Shown here: positions 9,288 through 19,932 of the stretch, one piece after another | Position numbering within the stretch: the first letter of the stretch is position 1 | Layout of the letters: each line of letters opens with the position of its first letter | NCBI GenBank assembly: GCA_021831785.1 | Contig: JAKBMB010000016.1 | Coordinates: 1-64,000, forward strand | DNA from: Deltaproteobacteria bacterium | GTDB taxonomy: Bacteria; Desulfobacterota; Binatia; Binatales; Binataceae | Reading direction: 5' to 3' | DNA: 64,000 nucleotides | Made by a program: the position numbers and the translations under genes | The notes under the pieces: generated by a model | What the model saw: only the letters and a program-made list of their open reading frames with translations | Databases searched by the model: none | Told to the model about the DNA's origin: nothing

Positions 9288-12155
9288 TTAGCTCTTCACC
9301 GCCTGCGCCACGACCTCGCGCAAAAGCTTAAGCCCCGCGCCGACGTCGGCGCCCAGATGAACCCGCAGGAGGCGGCGGCCGCGCTCGGCCAGCACCTGAA
9401 AGTCGCCTTCCGCTTGCGCGCGCTTGAGCACGCCGAAGGTGTACTTTTGGCCCGCGATCGGTAAATCCTGCGCGTCGTCGCTGGTGATTTGCAAAAACAC
9501 GCCCGTGTTGGGGCCGCCTTTGTGCAACTGTCCGGTCGAGTGGAGAAAGCGCGGACCGTAGCCCAGCGTGGTGGCAACCCGCCTCGCGTCGCGCACCGCC
9601 AGGCGCATCGCCTGGAGCTCGCGCCGAGTATCGTCGTCCATCTGCACGTATGCGTTGATCGCGAAGTAGTCGCCGCGCCCGAGGCGTCCCAGATGGGCCG
9701 CGATAAAGCCCGCGACGTCCCGCTTTTTGGCTGCGCTGCGCAGGGCCGCGCCGTTTTGTTCGTCGGCGAAAAGACTTAGCCCGCCCTCTTTGAGCATCGG
9801 GGTCTCGGCCGGCAGCGCGCCGCTCTTTTCGTACGCTGCGGTGAGCTTGCGCGTGGCCACCTTGCTCGCCTCCACGTCGGGCTGATTGAAGGCGTTGATG
9901 CCCAGAATCGAGCCCGCCACTGCGGTCGCGAACTCCCAGCGCAAAAACTCCTGCCCCAGATCAAGCGTGTCCTTGAGCATAATGCGCACTACCGGATGGC
10001 CCGCGCGCTCGAGCGCCGCGACCGCCGCGTCCTGCGCAGGCGAAGTTGCCGAGCTGACAGCAGTGCATACGAACAGCCGGTCATCACCGTACGCCTCCGG
10101 CGGTCCCAGCTCCTCGTCGTCTACCGGCACCAGGCCTTTGCCCTGCTTGCCGGTCGACTCGGCGAGCAACTGCTCCAGCCACGCGCCCAGGCTGGCGATC
10201 GAGGGCGAAGCGATGAGCGTCACCTTGTCGCGCCCCTGGCGCGCCAGGGCGCCGAGCACCGCGCCCAGCGCCACGCCGGGGTTCTTGTCCGCCGGCACGC
10301 ACGAGGCGCACGCATGCAGCATGATCTCGGCGTTGTCGAGGAATTTCGCCACGCTCAAGCCCATCGCCGCCGCCGGCGCCATCCCGAAGTTCGACAGCGC
10401 GGAGTAACGTCCGCCGATGCTGGGGAGGCCGAAAAAGATGTGTCGGAACCGCTCGCGCTTGGCCAGTTGATGAAGCGGCGTGCCGGGATCGGTTATCGCC
10501 GCGAACCGCGCGCCCGCCTCGTCGGCGCCCACGGCTTTCACCACGCGTTCGTAGAAGTATTGCTTGAAAACGTTGGGCTCGGTCGTGGTGCCCGATTTCG
10601 AGGAAACGATAAACAGCGTGGCCGCCGGATCGAGCTGCCGCTCCAAAGCCGTCACCTGCGCCGGAACGGTCGAGTCGAGCACCCGTAGTTGGGGAAATCC
10701 GTCGACCCGCGCAAAGGTGCGGCGCATCACGTCGGGGCACAGGCTCGAGCCGCCCATGCCGAGCAGCAAGGCGTGCTTAAAGCCGGCCTGCTTGACGTCT
10801 TCGGCCAACCGCGTGAAGCTCTCGTTGTGCTCGCGCTGCCCCTCGACCACGTGCATCCAGCCGAGCCACTCGTGTTCGTCGCGGCCGGTCCACAGCGTGG
10901 CGTCCTTCTGCCACAGCCTTCGCACCTTGCCGCCCGCGCGCCAGTCCTCGAGCACATCCTTGACCGCCTGTTCGGCGGAGCCGAGCGCGTAGGTTTGCCT
11001 ATCAAAGTGGTCGCCGAGCAGGGCCTGGCGCTTTTTCTCAACGGCGGCGAGCAATTGGTCGAACGCGTCGCAGAATTTTTTCACCCCGTCGGCGCGCAGC
11101 TCGTCAGTGACTTGCTTGAGCGAAAGCCCAAACGCATCTACCGATTGGAGCACGTGCTGGGCTTGCTCCAGGCTCTCCGCCCAGTTCTCGGTCAGGCTCG
11201 GACGCGGCCGGCCGTGAGCCTTAAATTCATTGTAGGTCTCCGCGGGGAGCGTGTTCACCGTGTCGGGGCCGATCAGCGCGTCGACGTACATGGTCTTGGG
11301 ATACTTGGGATTTTTCGTGCTGGTGCTGGCCCACAGCAGGCGCTGAGGCGTAGCGCCCTTGGCGGCCAGCGCCTGCCATCGCGGGCTCTCGATTAGCTCG
11401 CGGTAGTGCGCGTAGGCAACCTTGGCGCTTGCGATCGCGACCTTGCCCACCAAGCTCTTGAGCAGCGCGCGCCGCTGACCGTCGCGCTCCTGGTCAAGCC
11501 GGCGGCCGGCGCGGTCGTCCACCAGGGTGTCGATCCGGCTCAAGAAAAAGCTCGCCACGCTCGCCACCTTGTCAAGCGCACCGCCCTTTTCGGCCAGCGC
11601 CTGCAGGCCGCTCATGTACGCGTCGGCGGCTTTGAGGTACTCCGCGATGCTGAACAGCAGGGTCACGTTGACGCTGACGCCGCGCGAGATAAGTTCCCTT
11701 ATGGCCGGGAAACCCGCCGGCGTCGCCGGCACCTTGATCAGCACGTTCTCGCGCCCCACCGCGGCCTTAAGCCGCAACGCTTCGTCGATCGTGCCCTGAG
11801 TATCGTCCGCCAAGTATGGCGAGACCTCAAGGCTCACGAACCCATCGCGCCCGCCCCCACGCACGTAGGCCGCATACAAAACGTCGGCCGCGAGCTGGAT
11901 ATCTTCGATCGCCAAACGCTCGTAGATCTCTTTGGCTCCGCCGGCTTCCTGCTCGACCAGCGCCTTGATGGCCTGATCGTAGTCATCGCTGCCGGTCACG
12001 GCCTTTTCGAAGATTGAAGGATTCGAGGTCACGCCGAGCAGTCCGTCCTCCTCGACCATGTTGCGCAACTCGCCGGAGGTGATGAGTCCGCGGCGAATGA
12101 AGTCGTACCAGAGACTTTGACCGAACTTCCTGACCTCGCTAATTGGGTTTGCCAT
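9288..12155 (-). CDS. tal-pgi: Bifunctional transaldolase / glucose-6-phosphate isomerase
   Basis: Single 955-aa polypeptide joining transaldolase (about residues 1-360) to phosphoglucose isomerase (about 370-955). The first half has GVTSNPSIFEKA and ENVLIKVPATPAG with the Schiff-base Lys141, then SVNVTLLFS. The second half has GMGGSSLCPDV, IVSSKSGTTTEPN and GGRYSALSNFG, the sugar isomerase signatures. It links glycolysis and the non-oxidative pentose phosphate pathway. Such fusions are known in several phyla, including delta-type proteobacteria and cyanobacteria, so this is not a new fusion. It is followed by tkt. Confidence 0.95.
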   Translation of the reverse strand: MANPISEVRKFGQSLWYDFIRRGLITSGELRNMVEEDGLLGVTSNPSIFEKAVTGSDDYDQAIKALVEQEAGGAKEIYERLAIEDIQLAADVLYAAYVRGGGRDGFVSLEVSPYLADDTQGTIDEALRLKAAVGRENVLIKVPATPAGFPAIRELISRGVSVNVTLLFSIAEYLKAADAYMSGLQALAEKGGALDKVASVASFFLSRIDTLVDDRAGRRLDQERDGQRRALLKSLVGKVAIASAKVAYAHYRELIESPRWQALAAKGATPQRLLWASTSTKNPKYPKTMYVDALIGPDTVNTLPAETYNEFKAHGRPRPSLTENWAESLEQAQHVLQSVDAFGLSLKQVTDELRADGVKKFCDAFDQLLAAVEKKRQALLGDHFDRQTYALGSAEQAVKDVLEDWRAGGKVRRLWQKDATLWTGRDEHEWLGWMHVVEGQREHNESFTRLAEDVKQAGFKHALLLGMGGSSLCPDVMRRTFARVDGFPQLRVLDSTVPAQVTALERQLDPAATLFIVSSKSGTTTEPNVFKQYFYERVVKAVGADEAGARFAAITDPGTPLHQLAKRERFRHIFFGLPSIGGRYSALSNFGMAPAAAMGLSVAKFLDNAEIMLHACASCVPADKNPGVALGAVLGALARQGRDKVTLIASPSIASLGAWLEQLLAESTGKQGKGLVPVDDEELGPPEAYGDDRLFVCTAVSSATSPAQDAAVAALERAGHPVVRIMLKDTLDLGQEFLRWEFATAVAGSILGINAFNQPDVEASKVATRKLTAAYEKSGALPAETPMLKEGGLSLFADEQNGAALRSAAKKRDVAGFIAAHLGRLGRGDYFAINAYVQMDDDTRRELQAMRLAVRDARRVATTLGYGPRFLHSTGQLHKGGPNTGVFLQITSDDAQDLPIAGQKYTFGVLKRAQAEGDFQVLAERGRRLLRVHLGADVGAGLKLLREVVAQAVKS

Positions 12156-12800
12156 AGGCTTGCCTTTTTCTTATTGAAATCCCGAAATGAAACGCTTGGG
12201 CCGGTCTTAGGCCGGCGTGGCTTTATGAATGAGCGGACCAAAGCGGGTCGGCGGCGACGGCATCCAGGCGAGAACCACCCGCATCGCCCCGACTCCGGCG
12301 TACATCGCAGGCTGCGCGGAACCGGTTGAAAGCCCTTACCGCGAACCTTCAACTTCTAGTCTGGCCACCTTCAAACCCAATCGCAACACGTCTTCATCCC
12401 CGTTTTGCGCTACATCCTAGCGACCCGTCTGTTGAGCACGCGCGCTCCGGGGGCTCAGCATCGGTGTTTTGCTTACTCCCGGCATCGCGCGGGCAAAAGT
12501 CTCGACCTGGCGCTCGGTCCGGCGGCAGATGCGCGAGGGCATTAAGGGGGTTCGATGCGGTGTGCCAGCCACTCCGGCCGCCTTGCCTGCGGTAGCGATA
12601 ATCGATTAACCGCAGAGTTTTGCCGGCGCGTGCTGGCGGCGCCCTTCCGTGTCGAGCGAATTGGCGGTTGCCGGCGGCGGCGCGAAGCGGCGCGGCGACG
12701 AATTGAGCGCGACGCGTCTTTACGCCGCGCGTGAACGCGGCGCGGTCGGCGTTAATTCGCAACCACGCGCCGCTTTGCCATGTGCGCGCCGGCCGTCCGC
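12156..12800. other. Divergent intergenic region
   Basis: About 650 bp between the divergent tal-pgi and oxidoreductase genes. No convincing gene was seen: the longest minus-strand open frame is Arg/Ala-rich and resembles no protein. It must carry the tal-pgi promoter. Confidence 0.4.
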
Positions 12801-12843
12801 ATGACGACGACGGGCGCACGCGATATAATTAAGACCAGGTCTT
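12801..12843 (+). promoter_or_regulatory. Promoter with palindromic operator upstream of the DadA-like gene
   Basis: ATGACG (12801-12806, 4 of 6 to the -35 consensus) is followed after exactly 17 bp by a perfect TATAAT (12824-12829). Directly behind it is the perfect 13-bp palindrome AAGACCAGGTCTT (12831-12843), which would overlap the transcription start. This is the classic position for a repressor operator. The ATG of the next gene begins at 12854. Confidence 0.6.
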
Positions 12844-12853
12844 GAGCCCAGCC

Positions 12854-14008
12854 ATGCCGACGAGCTCCGAATCGCATCACCCAGCCGACGAGATCTCAAG
12901 GCAACGACGGTGGGGAAAGCCGCCTTGGAGCGACGAAGCCTTTCCGAGCGCTCCGCTTGACCCTTCGCACGCAGACGTCGCCATCGTGGGCGGTGGCCTC
13001 ACCGGAGTGTCGGCGGCCTATCATCTTGCCCGCCGCGGCCTGCGCGCGAGCGTGTTTGAAGCAAGCCTTTTCGGCGACGACGCAAGCGGCCGCTCCGGCG
13101 GAATCGTGCTTGAAGGAACTGCTCGCGGGGTTCTGCCCGGCACCGGACAATGCATCGAGAAGCTTCAAGAAGTGGTCAGCGCGGAGAAAATCGACTGCGA
13201 CCTTCAACTGCAAGGATGCTGGGAGATTGAGCACGCGCGTGAAGCCCAAGACCGTGTTCTGCCGTGGCGCGACGGCGGCTTAGCAATCCGCGTTCGACAA
13301 TCCGTGGCGGGCGGGACGCTGAATCCGATGGGGCTGCTCGCGGGTCTGGCGCGGGCCGCGGCGCGCGCCGGCGCGACCTTTTATGAGCGCGCGGCGGTCA
13401 GAAAAATAGTTCGCGGCGTGCGGCCCGCAGTCGAGCTCGACGGTGCGCTGATACAGGCAAATTACGTCGTCGCGGCGGTCAACGCTTGGACCAACGTGCT
13501 ACTGCCCGAGGTACGCCCGGTCAGAAGCGCGCTTACCACGGCATGCGCAACGCAGCCGCTTAGCGCGCCGGCACTTCACGAACTCGGCCTTGGCGCCGGA
13601 GCCCGCCCCTTTTACACCGTTGACCTGCCCTACTTATGGGGCCGCATGCTTGGGCAAAACCAGGTCGTCTTCGGCGCCGGACTGGTGTTCGGCGCGGCGC
13701 CGGTATTGGAAGGAGTTGATCTTGCCGACGATGAACCGCGCCAGGCGCTGGAACAACTCGAGGCACGTGTACGTGCGCTTCATCCGGCGCTCAGCCGCGT
13801 CGGCTTTGCCGCGCAGTGGGCCGGACCCGTGGCGATCGCGGACAACTTCGCGCCGCTGATCGGACGGCTGCCCGATGCGCCGTCGGTAATTGTCGCCGGC
13901 GGCTACAGCGGCCACGGCGTGGCGTTGAGCGTGTGGATGGGCGCGGCGGTCGCGCGCGCGATCGCCGAGGACACGGCTTTGCCCGGATGGGGCGCGCTCG
14001 CGGGTTAG
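12854..14008 (+). CDS. FAD-dependent oxidoreductase (DadA/DAO family)
   Basis: Flavoprotein of the D-amino-acid dehydrogenase / glycine oxidase superfamily, 384 aa. The ADP-binding fold is at the N-terminus, VAIVGGGLTGVSAAYHLARRG, with a GxGxxG pattern and an acidic end of strand 2 (VFEAS). The C-terminal FAD contact is APLIGRLPDAPSVIVAGGYS then GHGVALS. The 40 residues before the Rossmann fold, including RRWGKPPWSDE, resemble the start of gamma-glutamylputrescine-oxidase-like members, so an amine or amino acid is the likely substrate; the exact one cannot be told. A TTG four codons upstream is possible, but I chose the ATG. The last 77 bp, including the stop, are repeated exactly at 16311-16387. 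Confidence 0.85.
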   Translation: MPTSSESHHPADEISRQRRWGKPPWSDEAFPSAPLDPSHADVAIVGGGLTGVSAAYHLARRGLRASVFEASLFGDDASGRSGGIVLEGTARGVLPGTGQCIEKLQEVVSAEKIDCDLQLQGCWEIEHAREAQDRVLPWRDGGLAIRVRQSVAGGTLNPMGLLAGLARAAARAGATFYERAAVRKIVRGVRPAVELDGALIQANYVVAAVNAWTNVLLPEVRPVRSALTTACATQPLSAPALHELGLGAGARPFYTVDLPYLWGRMLGQNQVVFGAGLVFGAAPVLEGVDLADDEPRQALEQLEARVRALHPALSRVGFAAQWAGPVAIADNFAPLIGRLPDAPSVIVAGGYSGHGVALSVWMGAAVARAIAEDTALPGWGALAG

Positions 14009-14009
14009 G
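13933..14009 (+). repeat. 77-bp perfect direct repeat, left copy (att-like)
   Basis: This copy spans the last 25 codons and stop of the DadA-like gene plus one base. It is identical over all 77 positions to 16311-16387. Flanking bases differ on both sides (T against A before, A against C after), so the repeat has sharp ends. The pattern matches an integration site that restores the 3' end of a gene. Confidence 0.95.
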
Positions 14010-14312
14010 AACCCTGGTCAAGAGCGTCTCGATTTTGTTCCTGGAACCCCATGCTACGAACGGCAGCGAGCCGAATTTGGCTAATTTATACAACCTCTCG
14101 GTCAAGGGCGCCCATTACCCATCAAACTGGGTCGACATCTACAGAGGGGGGCCTTAGCAAAGTGCCTCCTTGCCATCCAGCTGTCCGCGCTCGAGAGCAG
14201 TTCGCGCAGCTTTTCGCTTTTCTTGCGCTCGACTCGACAAGATAGTAGAACTTTTTGTCGACGACAATGACGCGTTTGGTCAGGTAGACGCAGAAAAAGT
14301 GAGGGATGAGCC
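14010..14312. other. Left arm of the cassette, no supported gene
   Basis: About 300 bp between the left repeat and the HD gene, AT-richer than its surroundings. A 70-codon minus-strand open frame exists but has no recognisable features. The promoter for the HD gene must lie here, but I could not pick it out with confidence. Confidence 0.4.
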
Positions 14313-15680
14313 TTGCGGGAAGTCCGCGATCCAATTCATGGCTTCATCGGTAGAACCGAGCTGGAGCAAGAGATCATTGATGCCCCCGCGTTCCAGCGTC
14401 TGCGTCTTATTCGCCAGCTCGCGATGGCGAGTCTGGTGTACCCTGGAGCGGTACATACGAGGTTCGACCACTGGCTGGGTGCGATGCACGTGGCTGGTCG
14501 AATCGCACGATCGGTTAGGCTAAACGACGAGGACGTCCGATTGATTCGCCTCGCCGCGCTGCTCCACGACATTGGTCATGGGCCTTTTTCTCACGTTTCC
14601 GAACCAGTGCTCGAAACGTTCACAAAGAGAGAAAACCTTCCGGAAGGGCAGAAGACCCAGATTCACGAGGCGCTGACCGCGGCGATAATTCAGCTAGATT
14701 CGAGCATCGCGCGCCTATTGAGTGAGCGCGACAGGGAAAAAATTACAGGCATCTTATCCGGCACATTTGGACATTCAGTCATGAAGGATATCGTCTCGGG
14801 TCCTCTTGACGCCGATAAACAAGACTACCTGCTGCGAGATAGCTATTTTTGCGGTGTCAGGTACGGGCTTTACGACCTAGATCGTCTATCCGAATGCCTC
14901 ATAGGCCATGAAGATTCAGAGGATCGATATCTGGCGATTACTCAGGACGGAGTGCACGCCCTCGAGCAATTCGTTCTAGCGAAGTATTACATGACCACCC
15001 AGGTCTACCGCCACAAGATTCGCCTCATAACTGACGGAATGATTCAGCGCGCGCTAATCCTGGGCATCAGCAAGGACCGCATAGAGTGGCTAAAGCGGCT
15101 TTATGCCTATGACGGCTCTCAGGAATATCTCGACGAATACAAGAATTGGACGGATGAGCGGCTTATCCACGAGGTGCTTTCGAACAGAACGCCGGACGGC
15201 TTCATGAAGAATCTGTTTCTGCGGCTCATGGCTAGGCAACTTCACAAGCGAATAGCGTCATTTCGAGTCTCCGAATTCGACGATCCTCTGGTGAGAAACG
15301 CGTTAGCCGACCTCGCTGCTTCGGATCGAGAAGCAATTGAAAGCGATGTAGGAAAGGCGTTCGGCTTAGAACCCGAGTTCGTCATCGTGAATTCGTTCGA
15401 CATCAAGTCGGTAAGAGAGCAAGCGCGCAATTCAGAGGCTTCAGTCAGTGTCTTGACGCCCGAAGGTCCGGTCGACTTTGAGGCTGAATCGGCGTTATTC
15501 AGATCCATCGATGAAGCGGTCAAAGAGAAATACATCGAGGTCTACGCGCCGGTAACCTACCGGGACGAGAAGGAAAAGCGCCGCAAACAGAAGGACTACA
15601 AGCAGGAGATCAGGCGCATCTTGATTGAATTCACGAAAAGCTTACAAGCGGCGAAGGGGGAACCTAAAGATGAGACCTAG
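14313..15680 (+). CDS. HD-domain phosphohydrolase, SAMHD1/YwfO-like predicted dNTPase
   Basis: Predicted deoxynucleoside triphosphate triphosphohydrolase of the SAMHD1/YwfO/EF1143 type, 455 aa. The start is TTG with GAGGGATGAG just upstream, and it gives the family N-terminus MREVRDPIHGFI. The HD metal ligands are all visible: His53 in HTRFDHWLG, His85-Asp86 in LLHDIGHGPFSH, and an Asp in SGPLDADKQDYLLRD (about 166-168). The substrate is inferred from the family and could also be another nucleotide. The C-terminal third carries a charged helical tail (EKEKRRKQKDYKQEIRR). The last 11 nt overlap the start of the YwgA-like gene, as in the ywfO-ywgA pair of Bacillus subtilis. Base composition is lower in GC than the flanks, and the gene lies inside the repeat-bounded cassette. 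Confidence 0.88.
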   Translation: MREVRDPIHGFIGRTELEQEIIDAPAFQRLRLIRQLAMASLVYPGAVHTRFDHWLGAMHVAGRIARSVRLNDEDVRLIRLAALLHDIGHGPFSHVSEPVLETFTKRENLPEGQKTQIHEALTAAIIQLDSSIARLLSERDREKITGILSGTFGHSVMKDIVSGPLDADKQDYLLRDSYFCGVRYGLYDLDRLSECLIGHEDSEDRYLAITQDGVHALEQFVLAKYYMTTQVYRHKIRLITDGMIQRALILGISKDRIEWLKRLYAYDGSQEYLDEYKNWTDERLIHEVLSNRTPDGFMKNLFLRLMARQLHKRIASFRVSEFDDPLVRNALADLAASDREAIESDVGKAFGLEPEFVIVNSFDIKSVREQARNSEASVSVLTPEGPVDFEAESALFRSIDEAVKEKYIEVYAPVTYRDEKEKRRKQKDYKQEIRRILIEFTKSLQAAKGEPKDET

Positions 15681-16239
15681 GGAGGTAATATTGGTACTTC
15701 TCGATACGTATGGAGGGCGTCTTCGAGGACGAACACTGTTGCAGAAGCTATGCTACTTCGCCTCCGTGATGGCTGGTCTCGATCTGGGATTTCGAGCTCA
15801 CTATTACGGACCTTATTCACCTGTCATTGAACAAGGAGTCGGTGAACTGAAAAGCCTGGGCTTTGTGAGCGAGGCAGCGCTCGCCTTCGGAGCGGCGCAG
15901 AATGCTGATTTTGGCGAAGTGAGACGATTTGACTATCGGCTCACGCCTGACGGTGAAGCCGTGGTGGCCGACCTAAAGAAACGGCTTCCGGAGGAATGCG
16001 ATAGCCTCGCTGAGATTGTACTTCAGATTAAAGGTGCCGGGGATCCGAACTATCGAGAGCTGTTGCTGGCGGCGAAAACGTATTTCATACTCAAGCGACA
16101 GGGTAAACCAGCAACCTTTGCTGAGCTCGAAAGCGAAGCGAGAAGTTTCTCCTGGCAATTGTCCCAGGAATCCGTACGGAAGGCAGTGGATTTCCTGGCT
16201 GCCCTTGGGTTGGTTGAAACGGGTGGGAAGTCCAACTAG
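15670..16239 (+). CDS. YwgA-like protein, partner of the HD phosphohydrolase
   Basis: Small 189-aa protein resembling B. subtilis YwgA. The ATG overlaps the HD gene by 11 nt and has GGGGG nine nt upstream, so translation is probably coupled. A segment near residues 18-55 (GRTLLQKLCYFASVMAG, then AHYYGPYSPVIEQGV) looks like a winged-helix fold. It recalls the LQKLxYFA...YGP pattern of Panacea/SocA (DUF4065) antitoxin-type domains, although I would not claim membership without a profile search. The C-terminal half (ELLLAAKTYFILKRQG, SVRKAVDFLAALGLVE) also looks like a helical DNA- or protein-binding unit. Its function is unknown. The pairing suggests it senses, neutralises or targets the HD enzyme. 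Confidence 0.8.
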   Translation: MRPREVILVLLDTYGGRLRGRTLLQKLCYFASVMAGLDLGFRAHYYGPYSPVIEQGVGELKSLGFVSEAALAFGAAQNADFGEVRRFDYRLTPDGEAVVADLKKRLPEECDSLAEIVLQIKGAGDPNYRELLLAAKTYFILKRQGKPATFAELESEARSFSWQLSQESVRKAVDFLAALGLVETGGKSN

Positions 16240-16277
16240 CAGGCGGCGTGACCGAGCTTGTCGTAACTTCTGTCCGC

Positions 16278-16295
16278 TGAGCGAGGGATCGCTCA
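16278..16295. terminator. Hairpin behind the YwgA-like gene
   Basis: Perfect inverted repeat TGAGCGA-GGGA-TCGCTCA, a 7-bp stem with a 4-nt loop, 38 nt after the YwgA-like stop and 15 nt before the right 77-bp repeat. No T-run follows, so it may be a weak terminator or part of the element end. Confidence 0.4.
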
Positions 16296-16310
16296 CGGTC
16301 GAGGCCACCA

Positions 16311-16387
16311 GTGGATGGGCGCGGCGGTCGCGCGCGCGATCGCCGAGGACACGGCTTTGCCCGGATGGGGCGCGCTCGCGGGTTAGG
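16311..16387 (+). repeat. 77-bp perfect direct repeat, right copy (att-like)
   Basis: Identical to 13933-14009. It encodes only the tail of the DadA-like protein, without an upstream reading frame. If the cassette was inserted, this is the original chromosomal 3' end. The 230 bp between it and kdsB show nothing else. Confidence 0.95.
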
Positions 16388-16615
16388 CTCGGGAATCATA
16401 AGGGTCGTCGATTAATTAGCTTTCGTTTTGTGGCGCCAGCGATATCAATCAGCTTAAACTTAGGCTGGCCTCGCAGTGCCGCCACGCTCAAAGAGACTCC
16501 GGATTTATTCCACTCAGCGCATACCCGCAACGGTAGCGAGACGCGGCAACGGTGTCGCAACCGCGACGAGGAATATGGGCTATAAAACGCCTATCGGAGC
16601 AGCGGAGGAGGAACT

Positions 16616-19025
<2,410 letters not shown>

Positions 19026-19107
19026 GCCGGTCGCCGGCGTGTCAGGCTTCGCAGCGCCGAGCCGCGGCGCGAACAGCGACGATAGATGAACCGCGGGCGG
19101 GGCGACA

Positions 19108-19932
19108 ATGGTAACCCAAGTAAAGGTCGGCACGGTGGTCTTCGGCGGACCGTGTCTTGCGCTGATCGCCGGGCCGTGCGCGATTGAGAGCCGCGACTCC
19201 TGTCTGCGCCACGCTGAGAAGCTGGCCGAAATCGCGCGCCGCGCGCAGGTGCCGCTGGTCTTCAAGTCCTCGTTCGACAAGGCCAATCGCACCAGCCACG
19301 AGGCCTTTCGCGGCGTTGGTCTTGACCGCGGGCTGGAAATCCTCTCGCTGGTCAAAAGCCGGCTCGGGCTGCCGGTGCTGACCGACGTACATGAAGTCGC
19401 CCAGGTGGCCGCCTGCGCGGAGATCGTCGACGTGCTTCAGATTCCGGCGCTGCTCTCGCGCCAGACCGACTTGGTGATAGCGGCGGCGCAAAGCGGCGCG
19501 GCGGTCAATCTCAAAAAGGGCCAATTCCTCGCGCCCGCGGATATGCACGCCGTGGTGGCGAAGGCGGAGAGCGCGGGCAATCGGCGTTTGCTGGTGACCG
19601 AGCGCGGCTTCTGCTTCGGCTATAACAACCTGGTCAGCGACATGCGCTCGCTGGTTGTGATGCGCCGCTTCGGCTACCCGGTCGTGTTCGACGCCACTCA
19701 TTCGGTGCAGTTGCCGGGCGCGGCCGGCAAGCATTCGCTAGGTCAGCGCGAGTTCATCGCGCCGCTGGCGCGCGCCGCGGCGGCGGTGGGCATCGACGCG
19801 CTGTTCATCGAAGTGCACGAGGACCCCGACCGCGCGCTGAGCGACGGCCCCAACGCTTGTCCGCTCGACCAACTCCCGGCGCTGCTCTCCGACCTGACGA
19901 AAATCGACGAGCTAGTGCGCCGCGCCTGTTAA
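19108..19932 (+). CDS. kdsA: 2-dehydro-3-deoxyphosphooctonate aldolase (Kdo-8-P synthase)
   Basis: Condenses phosphoenolpyruvate with arabinose 5-phosphate to Kdo 8-phosphate, an early step of LPS inner-core synthesis. The 274-aa protein has the family motif AGPCAIES at residues 21-28, FKSSFDKANRTS, the LTDVHE segment, and the late VVFDATHSVQLPG. The ATG is preceded by CGGGGCG. It follows pyrG after 82 bp and probably ends the operon. Two GC-rich hairpin repeats lie directly downstream. Confidence 0.96.
   Translation: MVTQVKVGTVVFGGPCLALIAGPCAIESRDSCLRHAEKLAEIARRAQVPLVFKSSFDKANRTSHEAFRGVGLDRGLEILSLVKSRLGLPVLTDVHEVAQVAACAEIVDVLQIPALLSRQTDLVIAAAQSGAAVNLKKGQFLAPADMHAVVAKAESAGNRRLLVTERGFCFGYNNLVSDMRSLVVMRRFGYPVVFDATHSVQLPGAAGKHSLGQREFIAPLARAAAAVGIDALFIEVHEDPDRALSDGPNACPLDQLPALLSDLTKIDELVRRAC

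Larger units (their letters stand above)
13933..16387. mobile_element. Putative integrated cassette bounded by 77-bp repeats
   Basis: Two identical 77-bp repeats in direct orientation enclose 2,301 bp of unique DNA (14010-16310) holding two overlapping genes, an HD phosphohydrolase and a YwgA-like protein. Two cassette lines I counted have 50 and 57% GC, against 62 and 73% for two lines of the flanking gene. The left repeat completes the DadA-like reading frame, and the right repeat is a stand-alone 3' end. This is what insertion into a gene's 3' end by a site-specific recombinase leaves. No integrase or transposase is present, so the cassette would depend on one elsewhere, or it arose by a duplication event. 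Excision by recombination between the repeats is possible. Confidence 0.6.

Noticed and set aside
12394-12819. 141-codon minus-strand open frame upstream of the oxidoreductase
   Set aside because: Arg/Ala-rich composition typical of a chance frame in GC-rich DNA. It also runs into the oxidoreductase promoter.
14122-14334. Small minus-strand gene in the left arm of the cassette
   Set aside because: The frame has a slightly protein-like middle but no ribosome site, no family and an Arg/Pro-rich end.
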